64,000 bases of DNA from Solirubrobacter taibaiensis (GTDB taxonomy: Bacteria; Actinomycetota; Thermoleophilia; Solirubrobacterales; Solirubrobacteraceae), in assembly GCA_027587225.1 (NCBI GenBank), contig JAPDDQ010000011.1:1-64000 (forward strand). The letters run 5' to 3'. Shown piece by piece: positions 40,460 to 47,570 of this stretch; position 1 is the stretch's first letter, and every line of letters begins with the position of its first letter. The notes below the pieces were generated by a model. That model worked only from the letters and a program-made list of their open reading frames with translations, was not told where the DNA came from and did no database searches. A program made the translations under genes and the position numbers.

Positions 40460-42400
40460 TCACGGCGTCGTCGTCGACAGCGTGAACGTCAGCGTCTTGC
40501 TGTAGGTGCCTGTCCGGAGCGCGTCGTTGGCGCCGATGTGCTGACGGAAGTCGAGCGACACCGCGTCATTGGAGACCGGCGCCGACCAGGTCAGCAGGTT
40601 CAGCGGGCTGGCCGAGGAGCCGACGTTGTTGAACGCCGTGCCGGTGTTGGCCGCGTTGCGAGCCCGCACCGTCAGCGGCTCGGGCAGGCTGAACGCCCCG
40701 TTGACCAGGCGCCCCGTCGCCGTGCTCGACGGGTCGGCGACGCTCAACAGCGCGTCCCCCGCCGTCGAGATCACGTTGGCGGTGGCCGACGCGTTGTAGG
40801 TCGCGTCCACGCCCGGCGTGAACGGCGGGAAGCTCGCGGCCGGGCCGAGCGTCAGGTTGAGCGTCGCCGGCACGGTGCCCCCGGCGGTCCCGTCGGCCGT
40901 CCCCGAGTAGGTGACCTTCGCGCCGTCGCAGCCGCCCCAGCACTCGCCCTGCTCGGGCGTGCCGGTAATCGTGCCGTTGAACTTGAGCACGTCGATGCCG
41001 CGGTTGTAGTCGGCCACGTAGACGTAGCCCTTGTGCCAGTACGTCGCCGAGGCGGAGCCGGCGGTGACGCCGGTCGTGCCCGACGGGACGCGGAAGTAGC
41101 CGACCTGGGTCGGGTTCGCCGGGTCCGAGACGTCGATGAAGCGCGTGCCCTGGCCGTACCAGGCCTGGACGACGACGTTGCCGTTGACGGTGAACCAGTG
41201 CGCGGAGCAGCTGCCGGTCGTCGCCGAGCCCTCCTTGCCCCACGGCGTCCAGTGGCCGACGAGCTTCAGGCGGAACGGGTTGGTCGGCGTCGACGTCCAG
41301 CCCTGGCCGTCGTAGCTGCCCGCCAGCGAGACGATCTTCAGCTCACCCGCCTGCGAGCAGGTGACGATGTTCTCGTTGGTCACGTAGACCAGGTCGCCGG
41401 CGGGGTAGTCGCCGACCTTCTGGGTGATGTGGATCGCGTTGTGGTCGAAGTACCCGAAGAACGAGTCCTGCTCGGGCTTGACCAGCGGCGTCGTACCGCC
41501 CGCGTACGGGATCGGGTCGAACGCGGTCGCGAGGCGGGTCTTCTTCTGGACCGGGTCGTAGTGCGTGCCGATGGTGTGGTAGCCGCGCACGCCGCCCGCG
41601 CCGGAGGTCCACGCGACGCCGTTGCGATCGACGTCGACGCTGTGGACGTAGCCGGTCTGGCCGTCGAAGCGCTTGGTGTCCACCGGCTTCGGATACGTGT
41701 ACGGGTTCTTCGGGTCGGAGATGTCGGTCACCCAGACCGGCACGCCGCCGTACTTGGCCGAGTACGCCGGGAGCGGCGAGTCGGCGGGGTCGTTGCCCGG
41801 CGTGCCGGTGGCGTACGGGCCAACGGACCACAGGGACTGGCAGTCGTTGATGCACGTCGCCGTGTGCCCGGCCGGGACCTCCTTGAAGGTCACGATCTTC
41901 GGGTCGTACGGGTTCTTGACGTCGATGATGTAGAAGCCCGAGCGGCCGGTCGTGAGCGCGCCGCCGAACCCGCGCGGGTCGCGCGCCAGGATCACGAGCT
42001 TGCGCTTCGCGTCGACCGTCATGTTCTCGCCCTCGTAGAAGCGATCCTGCGTGTCGCCGGGCTGGCGCAGCTGCGCCGCGGTCACGCGGGCGACGTACGA
42101 CGGGTGCCCCGGGTCCTTCAGCGACCAGATCGCCAGACCGCCGGTGCCGTTGGCGAACATGAAGTCGCCCAGCTCACCGCCGTAGTCGATGAAGTTCGCC
42201 GCCGAGTACCCGCTCACGCCTCGGACGTTGTCCAGGAACGTGACGTTGCCCGTGACGGCGTTGGTCGGGATGTTGTGCGTGTCGGGCAGTGGTGTCTGCG
42301 CCTGCGCCGTGCTGACGCTGGTGAGCGCGAACGCCCCAGCGGCCAGGCAGGCGCCGGTGAGTGCCTTTGCCCGTCGCGTCGTGCGGATCCTTCCGTACAA
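40460..42400 (-). CDS. large secreted LVIVD-repeat protein
   Basis: 646 residues from TTG 42400, supported by the GAGAGGGGG site upstream. A signal peptide ends at about 'STAQAQ' (residue 34). The body holds several LVIVD-type blades ('GFYIIDVKNPYDPKIV', 'VWVTDISDPKNPYTYP', 'TRFIDVSDPANPTQVGYFRV', 'GIDVLKFN'), expected to fold as a beta-propeller. A beta-rich C-terminal domain (about 495-646) ends 'TYSKTLTFTLSTTTP'. It would be a surface or extracellular protein, perhaps for binding; no catalytic signature is seen. Confidence 0.82.
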   Translation of the reverse strand: MYGRIRTTRRAKALTGACLAAGAFALTSVSTAQAQTPLPDTHNIPTNAVTGNVTFLDNVRGVSGYSAANFIDYGGELGDFMFANGTGGLAIWSLKDPGHPSYVARVTAAQLRQPGDTQDRFYEGENMTVDAKRKLVILARDPRGFGGALTTGRSGFYIIDVKNPYDPKIVTFKEVPAGHTATCINDCQSLWSVGPYATGTPGNDPADSPLPAYSAKYGGVPVWVTDISDPKNPYTYPKPVDTKRFDGQTGYVHSVDVDRNGVAWTSGAGGVRGYHTIGTHYDPVQKKTRLATAFDPIPYAGGTTPLVKPEQDSFFGYFDHNAIHITQKVGDYPAGDLVYVTNENIVTCSQAGELKIVSLAGSYDGQGWTSTPTNPFRLKLVGHWTPWGKEGSATTGSCSAHWFTVNGNVVVQAWYGQGTRFIDVSDPANPTQVGYFRVPSGTTGVTAGSASATYWHKGYVYVADYNRGIDVLKFNGTITGTPEQGECWGGCDGAKVTYSGTADGTAGGTVPATLNLTLGPAASFPPFTPGVDATYNASATANVISTAGDALLSVADPSSTATGRLVNGAFSLPEPLTVRARNAANTGTAFNNVGSSASPLNLLTWSAPVSNDAVSLDFRQHIGANDALRTGTYSKTLTFTLSTTTP

Positions 42401-42522
42401 CCGAACCCCCTCTCATGCACCCTCGGTCATCCCTGGGTGCGACCAGACCCTCTTCTGGCGCGATCCTACAGCCGTCGGTGGACCCAAACGGCCAAACCTG
42501 TGTAGGAAGCTCACGCGACATT

Positions 42523-42528
42523 TAGAGT
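42523..42528 (+). promoter_or_regulatory. -10 box of a leaderless promoter
   Basis: TAGAGT, 8 nt, then ATG 42537. Confidence 0.5.
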
Positions 42529-42536
42529 GAGTTCCG

Positions 42537-44081
42537 ATGCTCAAGTCCGTCGCGCGGCTGGCGCTGCTGTTCGTGCTGGCCAGTGCGCTGATCCCGTCGG
42601 CGGCGGCCGCGCACGCGGCGATCGTCGCAACGAGCCCGACGGACAAGCAGGTACTCGAGACCCAGCCACGCGAGCTGACGCTGACGTGGAGCGAGGCGGT
42701 CGACCTCACCGAGCGTTCCATCCGCCTGCTCGACAGCACGGGTCAGGTGATCGAGACCTCCGGCGCCCGGCGCGGGCCCGACGGCCCGTCGACGGCCGTG
42801 CTCGAGCTGCCGCCCGGACTCCCCGACGGCACCTACGTGGTGGCCTGGCGGGTTGTCTCGACGGACTCGCATCCCGTGTCGGGCGCGTTCACCTTCAGCA
42901 TCGGCGCGCCCAGCCAGGTCCTGTTCAACGCCGACGGCTCGTCGGACGCGACCGTCCGCACGATCGACACCTTCGCCCGCGGAATCGCGTTCTTCGGGCT
43001 GGCGCTGGCGCTCGGTGGCGCCGTCGTGGTCTTCGCCCTATGGCCCCCCGACACCGCACCTGGCCCCGCGCGCCGGTTGGTGTGGGGTGGCGTGGGCCTG
43101 CTGCTCGCCGGCACCGTCGGGGTCCTGCTCATGCAGGGTCCATACGCCTCCGGCGGGTCGATCACCCAGGCCTTCACCACCCTGGCATCCACGCTCGATA
43201 CGCGGTTCGGCCACGCCCTTGTCGCGCGGATCGTGCTCGCGGTCGCGTTCGCGGGGCTGCTGGTGCGCGGGTGGCGCATCCCCGCCGCGCTGTGCGGCGT
43301 CGCGCTGGTCTTCACCTGGACGCTCGTCGACCACTCGCGCACCGGGGTGCAGATCTGGCTCGGCATCCCCGCCGCCAGCGCACACCTGCTGGCGATGGCG
43401 ATCTGGTTCGGCGGGCTGCTGGTCGTGCTCGTCTACGCCCGCGACGCGCCGGTGGCGCGTTTCTCCCGGCTCGCCGTCGTGTGCTGGGCCGTGCTCGCGC
43501 TCAGCGGCGTGTACCTCTCGTATCGCCAGTCAGGTGAGCTCGGCGCCCTCGCGGACACGCTCTTCGGCCGGCTGCTCCTGGTCAAGACCGCCGTGGCGAT
43601 CGGCATCCTGGCGCTCGCCTACTACTCCCGACGGGCCGTCCTGCGCGGCACCGGCCCACGCGGAACCGTGGCCGCCGAGACGATCCTGGGCGTGGCGACG
43701 CTCGCCGTCACCGCGGTGCTCGTCAACGCCGAACCGGCCCGCGTCGCCTATGTGGATCCGATCGACACGACGCTCAACGCCTCCGGAGGGATGGCGGTCG
43801 AGCTCACGGTCAATCCCGCCAAGCAGGGCGAGAACGTCACGGACGTCTACCTCATGCAGCGCAACGGAGCCCTGCAGCAGGTGCCTGAGCTGACCGGGCG
43901 CCTGCTGCCTGAGGACGGCGGCTCCGGGGCGCTCGACGTCGCGTTCCGAATGGCCGAGCCGGGGCACTTCGTGGCGAGCCCGATGACGGTCCCCTACCCG
44001 GGTGACTGGACACTCCGGCTGCAGATCCGCACGACGGAGTTCGACCAGACCGAGCTCGAGGTGCCGGTCAAGATCCGCTGA
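42537..44081 (+). CDS. CopC-CopD fusion copper-handling protein with extra C-terminal domain
   Basis: 514 residues. Signal peptide, then a CopC domain whose mature N-terminal His (H26 in 'AAAAHAAIVATSP') and second His in 'DSHPVSGAFTF' form the Cu(II) site. Residues 145-385 hold about eight membrane helices of CopD type ('SAHLLAMAIWFGGLLVVLV'). Residues 390-514 form a YtkA/FixH-like beta domain ('MAVELTVNPAKQGENVTDVYLM'). Such YcnJ-like fusions import or buffer copper at the membrane. Monocistronic, with no CopZ/CopA nearby. Confidence 0.9.
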   Translation: MLKSVARLALLFVLASALIPSAAAAHAAIVATSPTDKQVLETQPRELTLTWSEAVDLTERSIRLLDSTGQVIETSGARRGPDGPSTAVLELPPGLPDGTYVVAWRVVSTDSHPVSGAFTFSIGAPSQVLFNADGSSDATVRTIDTFARGIAFFGLALALGGAVVVFALWPPDTAPGPARRLVWGGVGLLLAGTVGVLLMQGPYASGGSITQAFTTLASTLDTRFGHALVARIVLAVAFAGLLVRGWRIPAALCGVALVFTWTLVDHSRTGVQIWLGIPAASAHLLAMAIWFGGLLVVLVYARDAPVARFSRLAVVCWAVLALSGVYLSYRQSGELGALADTLFGRLLLVKTAVAIGILALAYYSRRAVLRGTGPRGTVAAETILGVATLAVTAVLVNAEPARVAYVDPIDTTLNASGGMAVELTVNPAKQGENVTDVYLMQRNGALQQVPELTGRLLPEDGGSGALDVAFRMAEPGHFVASPMTVPYPGDWTLRLQIRTTEFDQTELEVPVKIR

Positions 44082-44096
44082 CGCTCGCGACCGCCG

Positions 44097-44102
44097 TACA
44101 GT
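44097..44102 (+). promoter_or_regulatory. -10 box of a leaderless promoter
   Basis: TACAGT, 9 nt, then GTG 44112. Confidence 0.45.
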
Positions 44103-44111
44103 CAGTCGTTC

Positions 44112-44543
44112 GTGAAGGCGGTTCGAGCGGTCATCGTCGTCGAGTCGCCCGGCATCGAGGTCGAGCAGCTCTGGCACGACCGCGCGCGCTGGGCGTCCTG
44201 GATCGACGGGTTCACGCACCTGGAGAAGCTCGAGGGCGAGTGGCCGCTGGAAGGCTCCCGGCGCGTGTATTCCTCGCCCGGTCGCTCGCTGGTCTCCGAA
44301 CGCGTCATCAAGTACGAGGCCGGCTCCGGGCTGACGCTGATGGTCGAGGACGCGCGGACCACGGCCGTGCAACGCGTGCGCTTCGAGAGCGACAACGTCC
44401 GCACGCGGATCACCGTCGAGGTCGAGGCGGAGCCGAAGGAGAAGATGGCTCCCGGCCCGCGCTGGTGGTGGCGGCGCAAGCATGGGGAATCGCTCCAGCG
44501 CACGCTTCAGCGCTTCTCCTACGAGCTGGCCGCCGATCGCTAG
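44112..44543 (+). CDS. SRPBCC/START-like protein
   Basis: 143 residues from GTG 44112. The sequence has the order of a polyketide-cyclase-like SRPBCC fold: 'VIVVESPGIEVEQLWHDRARWASWIDGFTHLEKLEGEWPLEGSR', a beta-rich centre, and the long C-terminal helix 'GESLQRTLQRFSYELAADR'. It binds a hydrophobic ligand in this family; the ligand is unknown. A basic WWWRRKH patch near the end might contact membranes. Confidence 0.75.
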   Translation: MKAVRAVIVVESPGIEVEQLWHDRARWASWIDGFTHLEKLEGEWPLEGSRRVYSSPGRSLVSERVIKYEAGSGLTLMVEDARTTAVQRVRFESDNVRTRITVEVEAEPKEKMAPGPRWWWRRKHGESLQRTLQRFSYELAADR

Positions 44544-44546
44544 CGT
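44541..44546 (+). promoter_or_regulatory. -10 box overlapping the upstream stop codon
   Basis: TAGCGT starts with the TAG stop of the SRPBCC gene and is followed by 7 nt and ATG 44554. Confidence 0.45.
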
Positions 44547-44553
44547 CTGGGCC

Positions 44554-46005
44554 ATGTTCGTCTTCAAAGCGGCGGTGGTGGGGACCGGCGAGCTCGGCGA
44601 GGAGATCGCGGGCGCGATCCGCGCAGCGGGTGTTGAAGTGGGGCCGGTGGGCGAAACCGACTTCGTGATCGTCGCGGAAGATGCGACGACCCTGGAGGAG
44701 GCGCACGAGATCTTTGCGGAGCTCGACGCCACGACGCCTCCCGCCGCGGTGCTGGCGTGGGCCGGGGCGGATCTCTCGATCACCGAGATCGGCGAGATCA
44801 CGCTGCGGCCGGACAAGGTCGTCGGCTTCCGGTGGTTCGCGGGCAAGCGGTTGGTGGAGGTCGTCGAGGGCGACGACACGGCCGCGGAGACCGTGCAGTG
44901 CGCGCTGACGTTCGCGCAGGCCATCCGCAAGAGCGCCGTGCACTGCGCCGATGCGCCGGGAGGCATCGTCGAGCGGGTCGCGGCCGCGGAGGACGCGCTG
45001 GTGGAGGCGTGCCTGGTCCTGGAAGAAGGCGTCGCCGGGCTGCGCGAGATCGACCTGGCGCTGGTGCTGGGCGCGGGCATGAAGCCGGGCCCGTTCGCGG
45101 CCGCCGATCGCGAGGGCCTGGACGCGGTCTTGGCGCGGGTGCCCGACCCGCCGGTCACGCTGCGACGGCTGGTCGCTTCGGGGCGTACGGGCGTCGCCGC
45201 CGGGCAGGGCTTCTACCCGTACCCGCTGCCCGAGCCGGGCTACGAGGACGCGATCGTCAAGCTCGACCTGCGCGGGCGCGTGGCGGTCGTGTGGCTGCAG
45301 AACCCGCCCGCGAACTCGCTCGCCCCGGCGACGATCACCGCGCTGCGCACGGCCTGGGACGAGCTGCAGGGCCGCGCGCGGGCCATGGTGCTCGCGTCGG
45401 CGAACCCGGCGCTGTTCTGCGCGGGTGCGGACATCAAGGCCTTCACCGAGTGGGACGCCGAGTCCGGCCGCGCGCACCTGGAGGAGATCCACGCGCTCGC
45501 CCGCGAGTGGGAGAACTCACCGATCGTCACCATCGCCGCCGTCAACGGGCTCGCGTTCGGCGGCGGCTGCGAGATCGCCATGGCCTGCGACGTGCGCGTG
45601 GCGGCGTCCTCCGCGCTCTTCGGTCAGCCGGAGATCAACCTCGGCATCATCCCCGGCTTCGGCGGCACCCAGCGGCTGCCGCGGCTCGTCGGCGCGGCCA
45701 AGGCGCTGGAGATGAACCTGCTCGGCGAGCCGATCTCGGCCACCGAGGCGTTCGAGGTCGGCCTCGTGAACCGGGTCGTCGAGGACCACGAGCTGTTCGA
45801 CGTGGCCTTGGCGTACGGCCGCAAGGCTGCTGGCCAGGCCCCGATCGCGCTGGAGCAGATCAAGCGCGTGTCAGGCCACGGCGACTTGGACACGGGCCTG
45901 TCGATCGAGGTCGACGGCTTCCTCAACGCGTTCACGTCCGAGGACGGCGAAGAGGGCATCAAGGCCTTCATCGAGAAGCGCGCGCCGGAGTTCAAGGGCC
46001 GTTGA
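44554..46005 (+). CDS. inverted fusion: degenerate 3-hydroxyacyl-CoA dehydrogenase + enoyl-CoA hydratase
   Basis: 483 residues from ATG 44554. Residues 1-225 resemble 3-hydroxyacyl-CoA dehydrogenase: Rossmann start 'AAVVGTGELGEEIAGAIRAAG' and dimerisation part 'LEEGVAGLREIDLALVLGAGMKPGPF'. Residues 235-483 are an enoyl-CoA hydratase/isomerase with 'FCAGADIKAF' (oxyanion), Glu340 in 'FGGGCEIAMACD' and Glu360 in 'GQPEINLGIIPGFGGTQRLPR', both catalytic glutamates kept. The order is opposite to FadB/FadJ, and the usual catalytic 'HFFNP' is replaced by 'GFRWFAG' without histidine (91-97). The hydratase should work; the dehydrogenase probably does not. Followed directly by a sirtuin (4-nt overlap). 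Confidence 0.85.
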   Translation: MFVFKAAVVGTGELGEEIAGAIRAAGVEVGPVGETDFVIVAEDATTLEEAHEIFAELDATTPPAAVLAWAGADLSITEIGEITLRPDKVVGFRWFAGKRLVEVVEGDDTAAETVQCALTFAQAIRKSAVHCADAPGGIVERVAAAEDALVEACLVLEEGVAGLREIDLALVLGAGMKPGPFAAADREGLDAVLARVPDPPVTLRRLVASGRTGVAAGQGFYPYPLPEPGYEDAIVKLDLRGRVAVVWLQNPPANSLAPATITALRTAWDELQGRARAMVLASANPALFCAGADIKAFTEWDAESGRAHLEEIHALAREWENSPIVTIAAVNGLAFGGGCEIAMACDVRVAASSALFGQPEINLGIIPGFGGTQRLPRLVGAAKALEMNLLGEPISATEAFEVGLVNRVVEDHELFDVALAYGRKAAGQAPIALEQIKRVSGHGDLDTGLSIEVDGFLNAFTSEDGEEGIKAFIEKRAPEFKGR

Positions 46006-46745
46006 CCGGGCCGGAGCGCGTCGCCGAGCTGATCCGGTCGAGTGGGCCGGTGGTGGTGCTCACCGGCGCCGGCATCTCCGTCCCGTCCGGCATCCCGGAC
46101 TTCCGCACCCCGCAGACGGGCATCTGGGCGAACGTCGACCCGATGGAGGTCGCGCACATCGACGTGTGGCGCCGCGACCCGGCGCGCTTCTGGTCCTTCT
46201 ACGGCCAGCGCTTCGCGATCCTCGACGGCAAGGAGCCCAACGGCGCCCACCGCGCGATCGTCGAGCTCGAGCGGCGCGGGCTGGTCACGGGCGTGGTCAC
46301 GCAGAACATCGACGGGCTGCACGCCCGCGCGGGGTCCGATCCGATCGAGGTGCACGGCTCCATCCGCACCGCCTCGTGCCTGAAGTGCGGGCGGTCCTAC
46401 TCGCTGGAGGAGACGCGCCGCCGGCTCGGCGAGGAGGCCGACGGCGTCCCGCTGTGCGACTGCGGCGCGCCGCTGAAGCCCGACGTCGTCCTGTTCGGCG
46501 AGTACCTCCCAGAAGACGCCATCAACCGCGCGACGGCGCTGGCCGCCAACGCGGGCCTGATGCTCGCGATCGGCTCGTCGTTGGAGGTCCATCCGGTGGC
46601 TGCGCTGCCGCGCGACACGCTGATCAACGGCGGCAAGCTCGCGCTCGTGACGATGGGGCCGACGCCGTACGACGAGCTCGCGGCGGTGAAGCTCTCCGGC
46701 GACGTCGTCGAAGAGCTCGAAGCGGTGCTAGTCGCCCTGGGCTGA
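46002..46745 (+). CDS. NAD-dependent protein deacylase (sirtuin)
   Basis: 247 residues from TTG 46002 (TTGA overlap with the previous stop). NAD-binding 'TGAGISVPSGIPDFRTP' (21-37), 'TQNIDGLH' (100-107), catalytic His119 in 'EVHGS', and the zinc cysteines C126/C129 and C152/C154 (CxxC...CxC). Class and acyl preference cannot be read with certainty. Translational coupling to a beta-oxidation enzyme suggests that it reverses lysine acylation arising from acyl-CoAs. The 3' end overlaps the convergent gene by 18 bp. Confidence 0.93.
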   Translation: MTGPERVAELIRSSGPVVVLTGAGISVPSGIPDFRTPQTGIWANVDPMEVAHIDVWRRDPARFWSFYGQRFAILDGKEPNGAHRAIVELERRGLVTGVVTQNIDGLHARAGSDPIEVHGSIRTASCLKCGRSYSLEETRRRLGEEADGVPLCDCGAPLKPDVVLFGEYLPEDAINRATALAANAGLMLAIGSSLEVHPVAALPRDTLINGGKLALVTMGPTPYDELAAVKLSGDVVEELEAVLVALG

Positions 46746-47570
46746 GTAGATCGCACGGGCGCGGAGGGCCGCTTCGAGCGTCTCCAGTGCGGTTTGGACG
46801 GCGCTGAGGGCGGGCGGATCGAGCGTGCCTTCGCGGGCCGCGGCGGCCGCCCGGGCGACCGGATCGGCGTGAGACTCAAGCTCGACTAGACGCTTAGACA
46901 GGTCTCCGAGCGTGCTCCAGCCGGTCAGTTCGGCGCGGGCCGCGGTGAGCGCCGCCTCGAGCTGCAGCGCCGCTTCGCGGCCGCGGGACCGGTCCAGATC
47001 CAGGCGCGCCCGCAGGGTCAACTCCTCGCTCGCGAGGATGGCGTCGCGGCCCGAGAGCAGCTTCGCCAGCCGGTCCGTCGGACGGTGCTGCGCGCGCTTG
47101 GCGGAACGCGAGAGGCGGGGTTTGGGGGGCTCGAGCTCGTGCGCCTCGGTCCACTGGCCCTCGGCGACCTGCTCGCCGCTCCCATAGCCCACGCGGGTGC
47201 GCCAGACGCGCTCCAGGTCGACGTCCGCGAGCAGCGGATCGCTCGACGCCACGCGGAACGACGTGACGAGACGCTCGAGGATCGGCGGGCCGAAATCCGG
47301 CATCGCGATCTGCTCGCGCATCCATTCCGCCGCGGTGGCGTCGTCGAACAGCGGATCGGTGTCGATGACGGTGATGCGGGTGACCGGGACGGTGTCGCGC
47401 GGCTCGCGGCGACCCGTGCGACGGGGCGCGGTGCCATCGCCGACCACCACGACGGCGTGTGCTGCGTCGCCCGCGTAATGGCGGACGACGTACCGGCCGG
47501 GCGGCGGGCCGAGACGGCCCGGGAACTCCCACTGGACGAAGCGGAAGCGGCGCTCTTCGGGCGTCGTCAG
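46728..47570 (-). CDS. hypothetical protein, start uncertain (possible CTG)
   Basis: About 280 residues. The frame runs from inside the upstream hydrolase gene; the first plausible start is CTG 47570 in a CTGA overlap with that gene's stop, and GTG codons near 47447 are alternatives. N-terminal part 'FRFVQWEFPGRLGPPPGRYVVRHYAG..HAVVVVGDG' and 'ITVIDTDPLFDDATAAEWM' look globular; the C-terminal half is helical and Ala/Glu/Leu-rich, perhaps coiled coil. Family not recognised. Confidence 0.6.
   Translation of the reverse strand: MTTPEERRFRFVQWEFPGRLGPPPGRYVVRHYAGDAAHAVVVVGDGTAPRRTGRREPRDTVPVTRITVIDTDPLFDDATAAEWMREQIAMPDFGPPILERLVTSFRVASSDPLLADVDLERVWRTRVGYGSGEQVAEGQWTEAHELEPPKPRLSRSAKRAQHRPTDRLAKLLSGRDAILASEELTLRARLDLDRSRGREAALQLEAALTAARAELTGWSTLGDLSKRLVELESHADPVARAAAAAREGTLDPPALSAVQTALETLEAALRARAIYSAQGD

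Noticed and set aside
40538..42505. Plus-strand open frame of 655 codons
   Set aside because: Antisense shadow of the LVIVD-repeat protein, which has a signal peptide and recognisable repeats.
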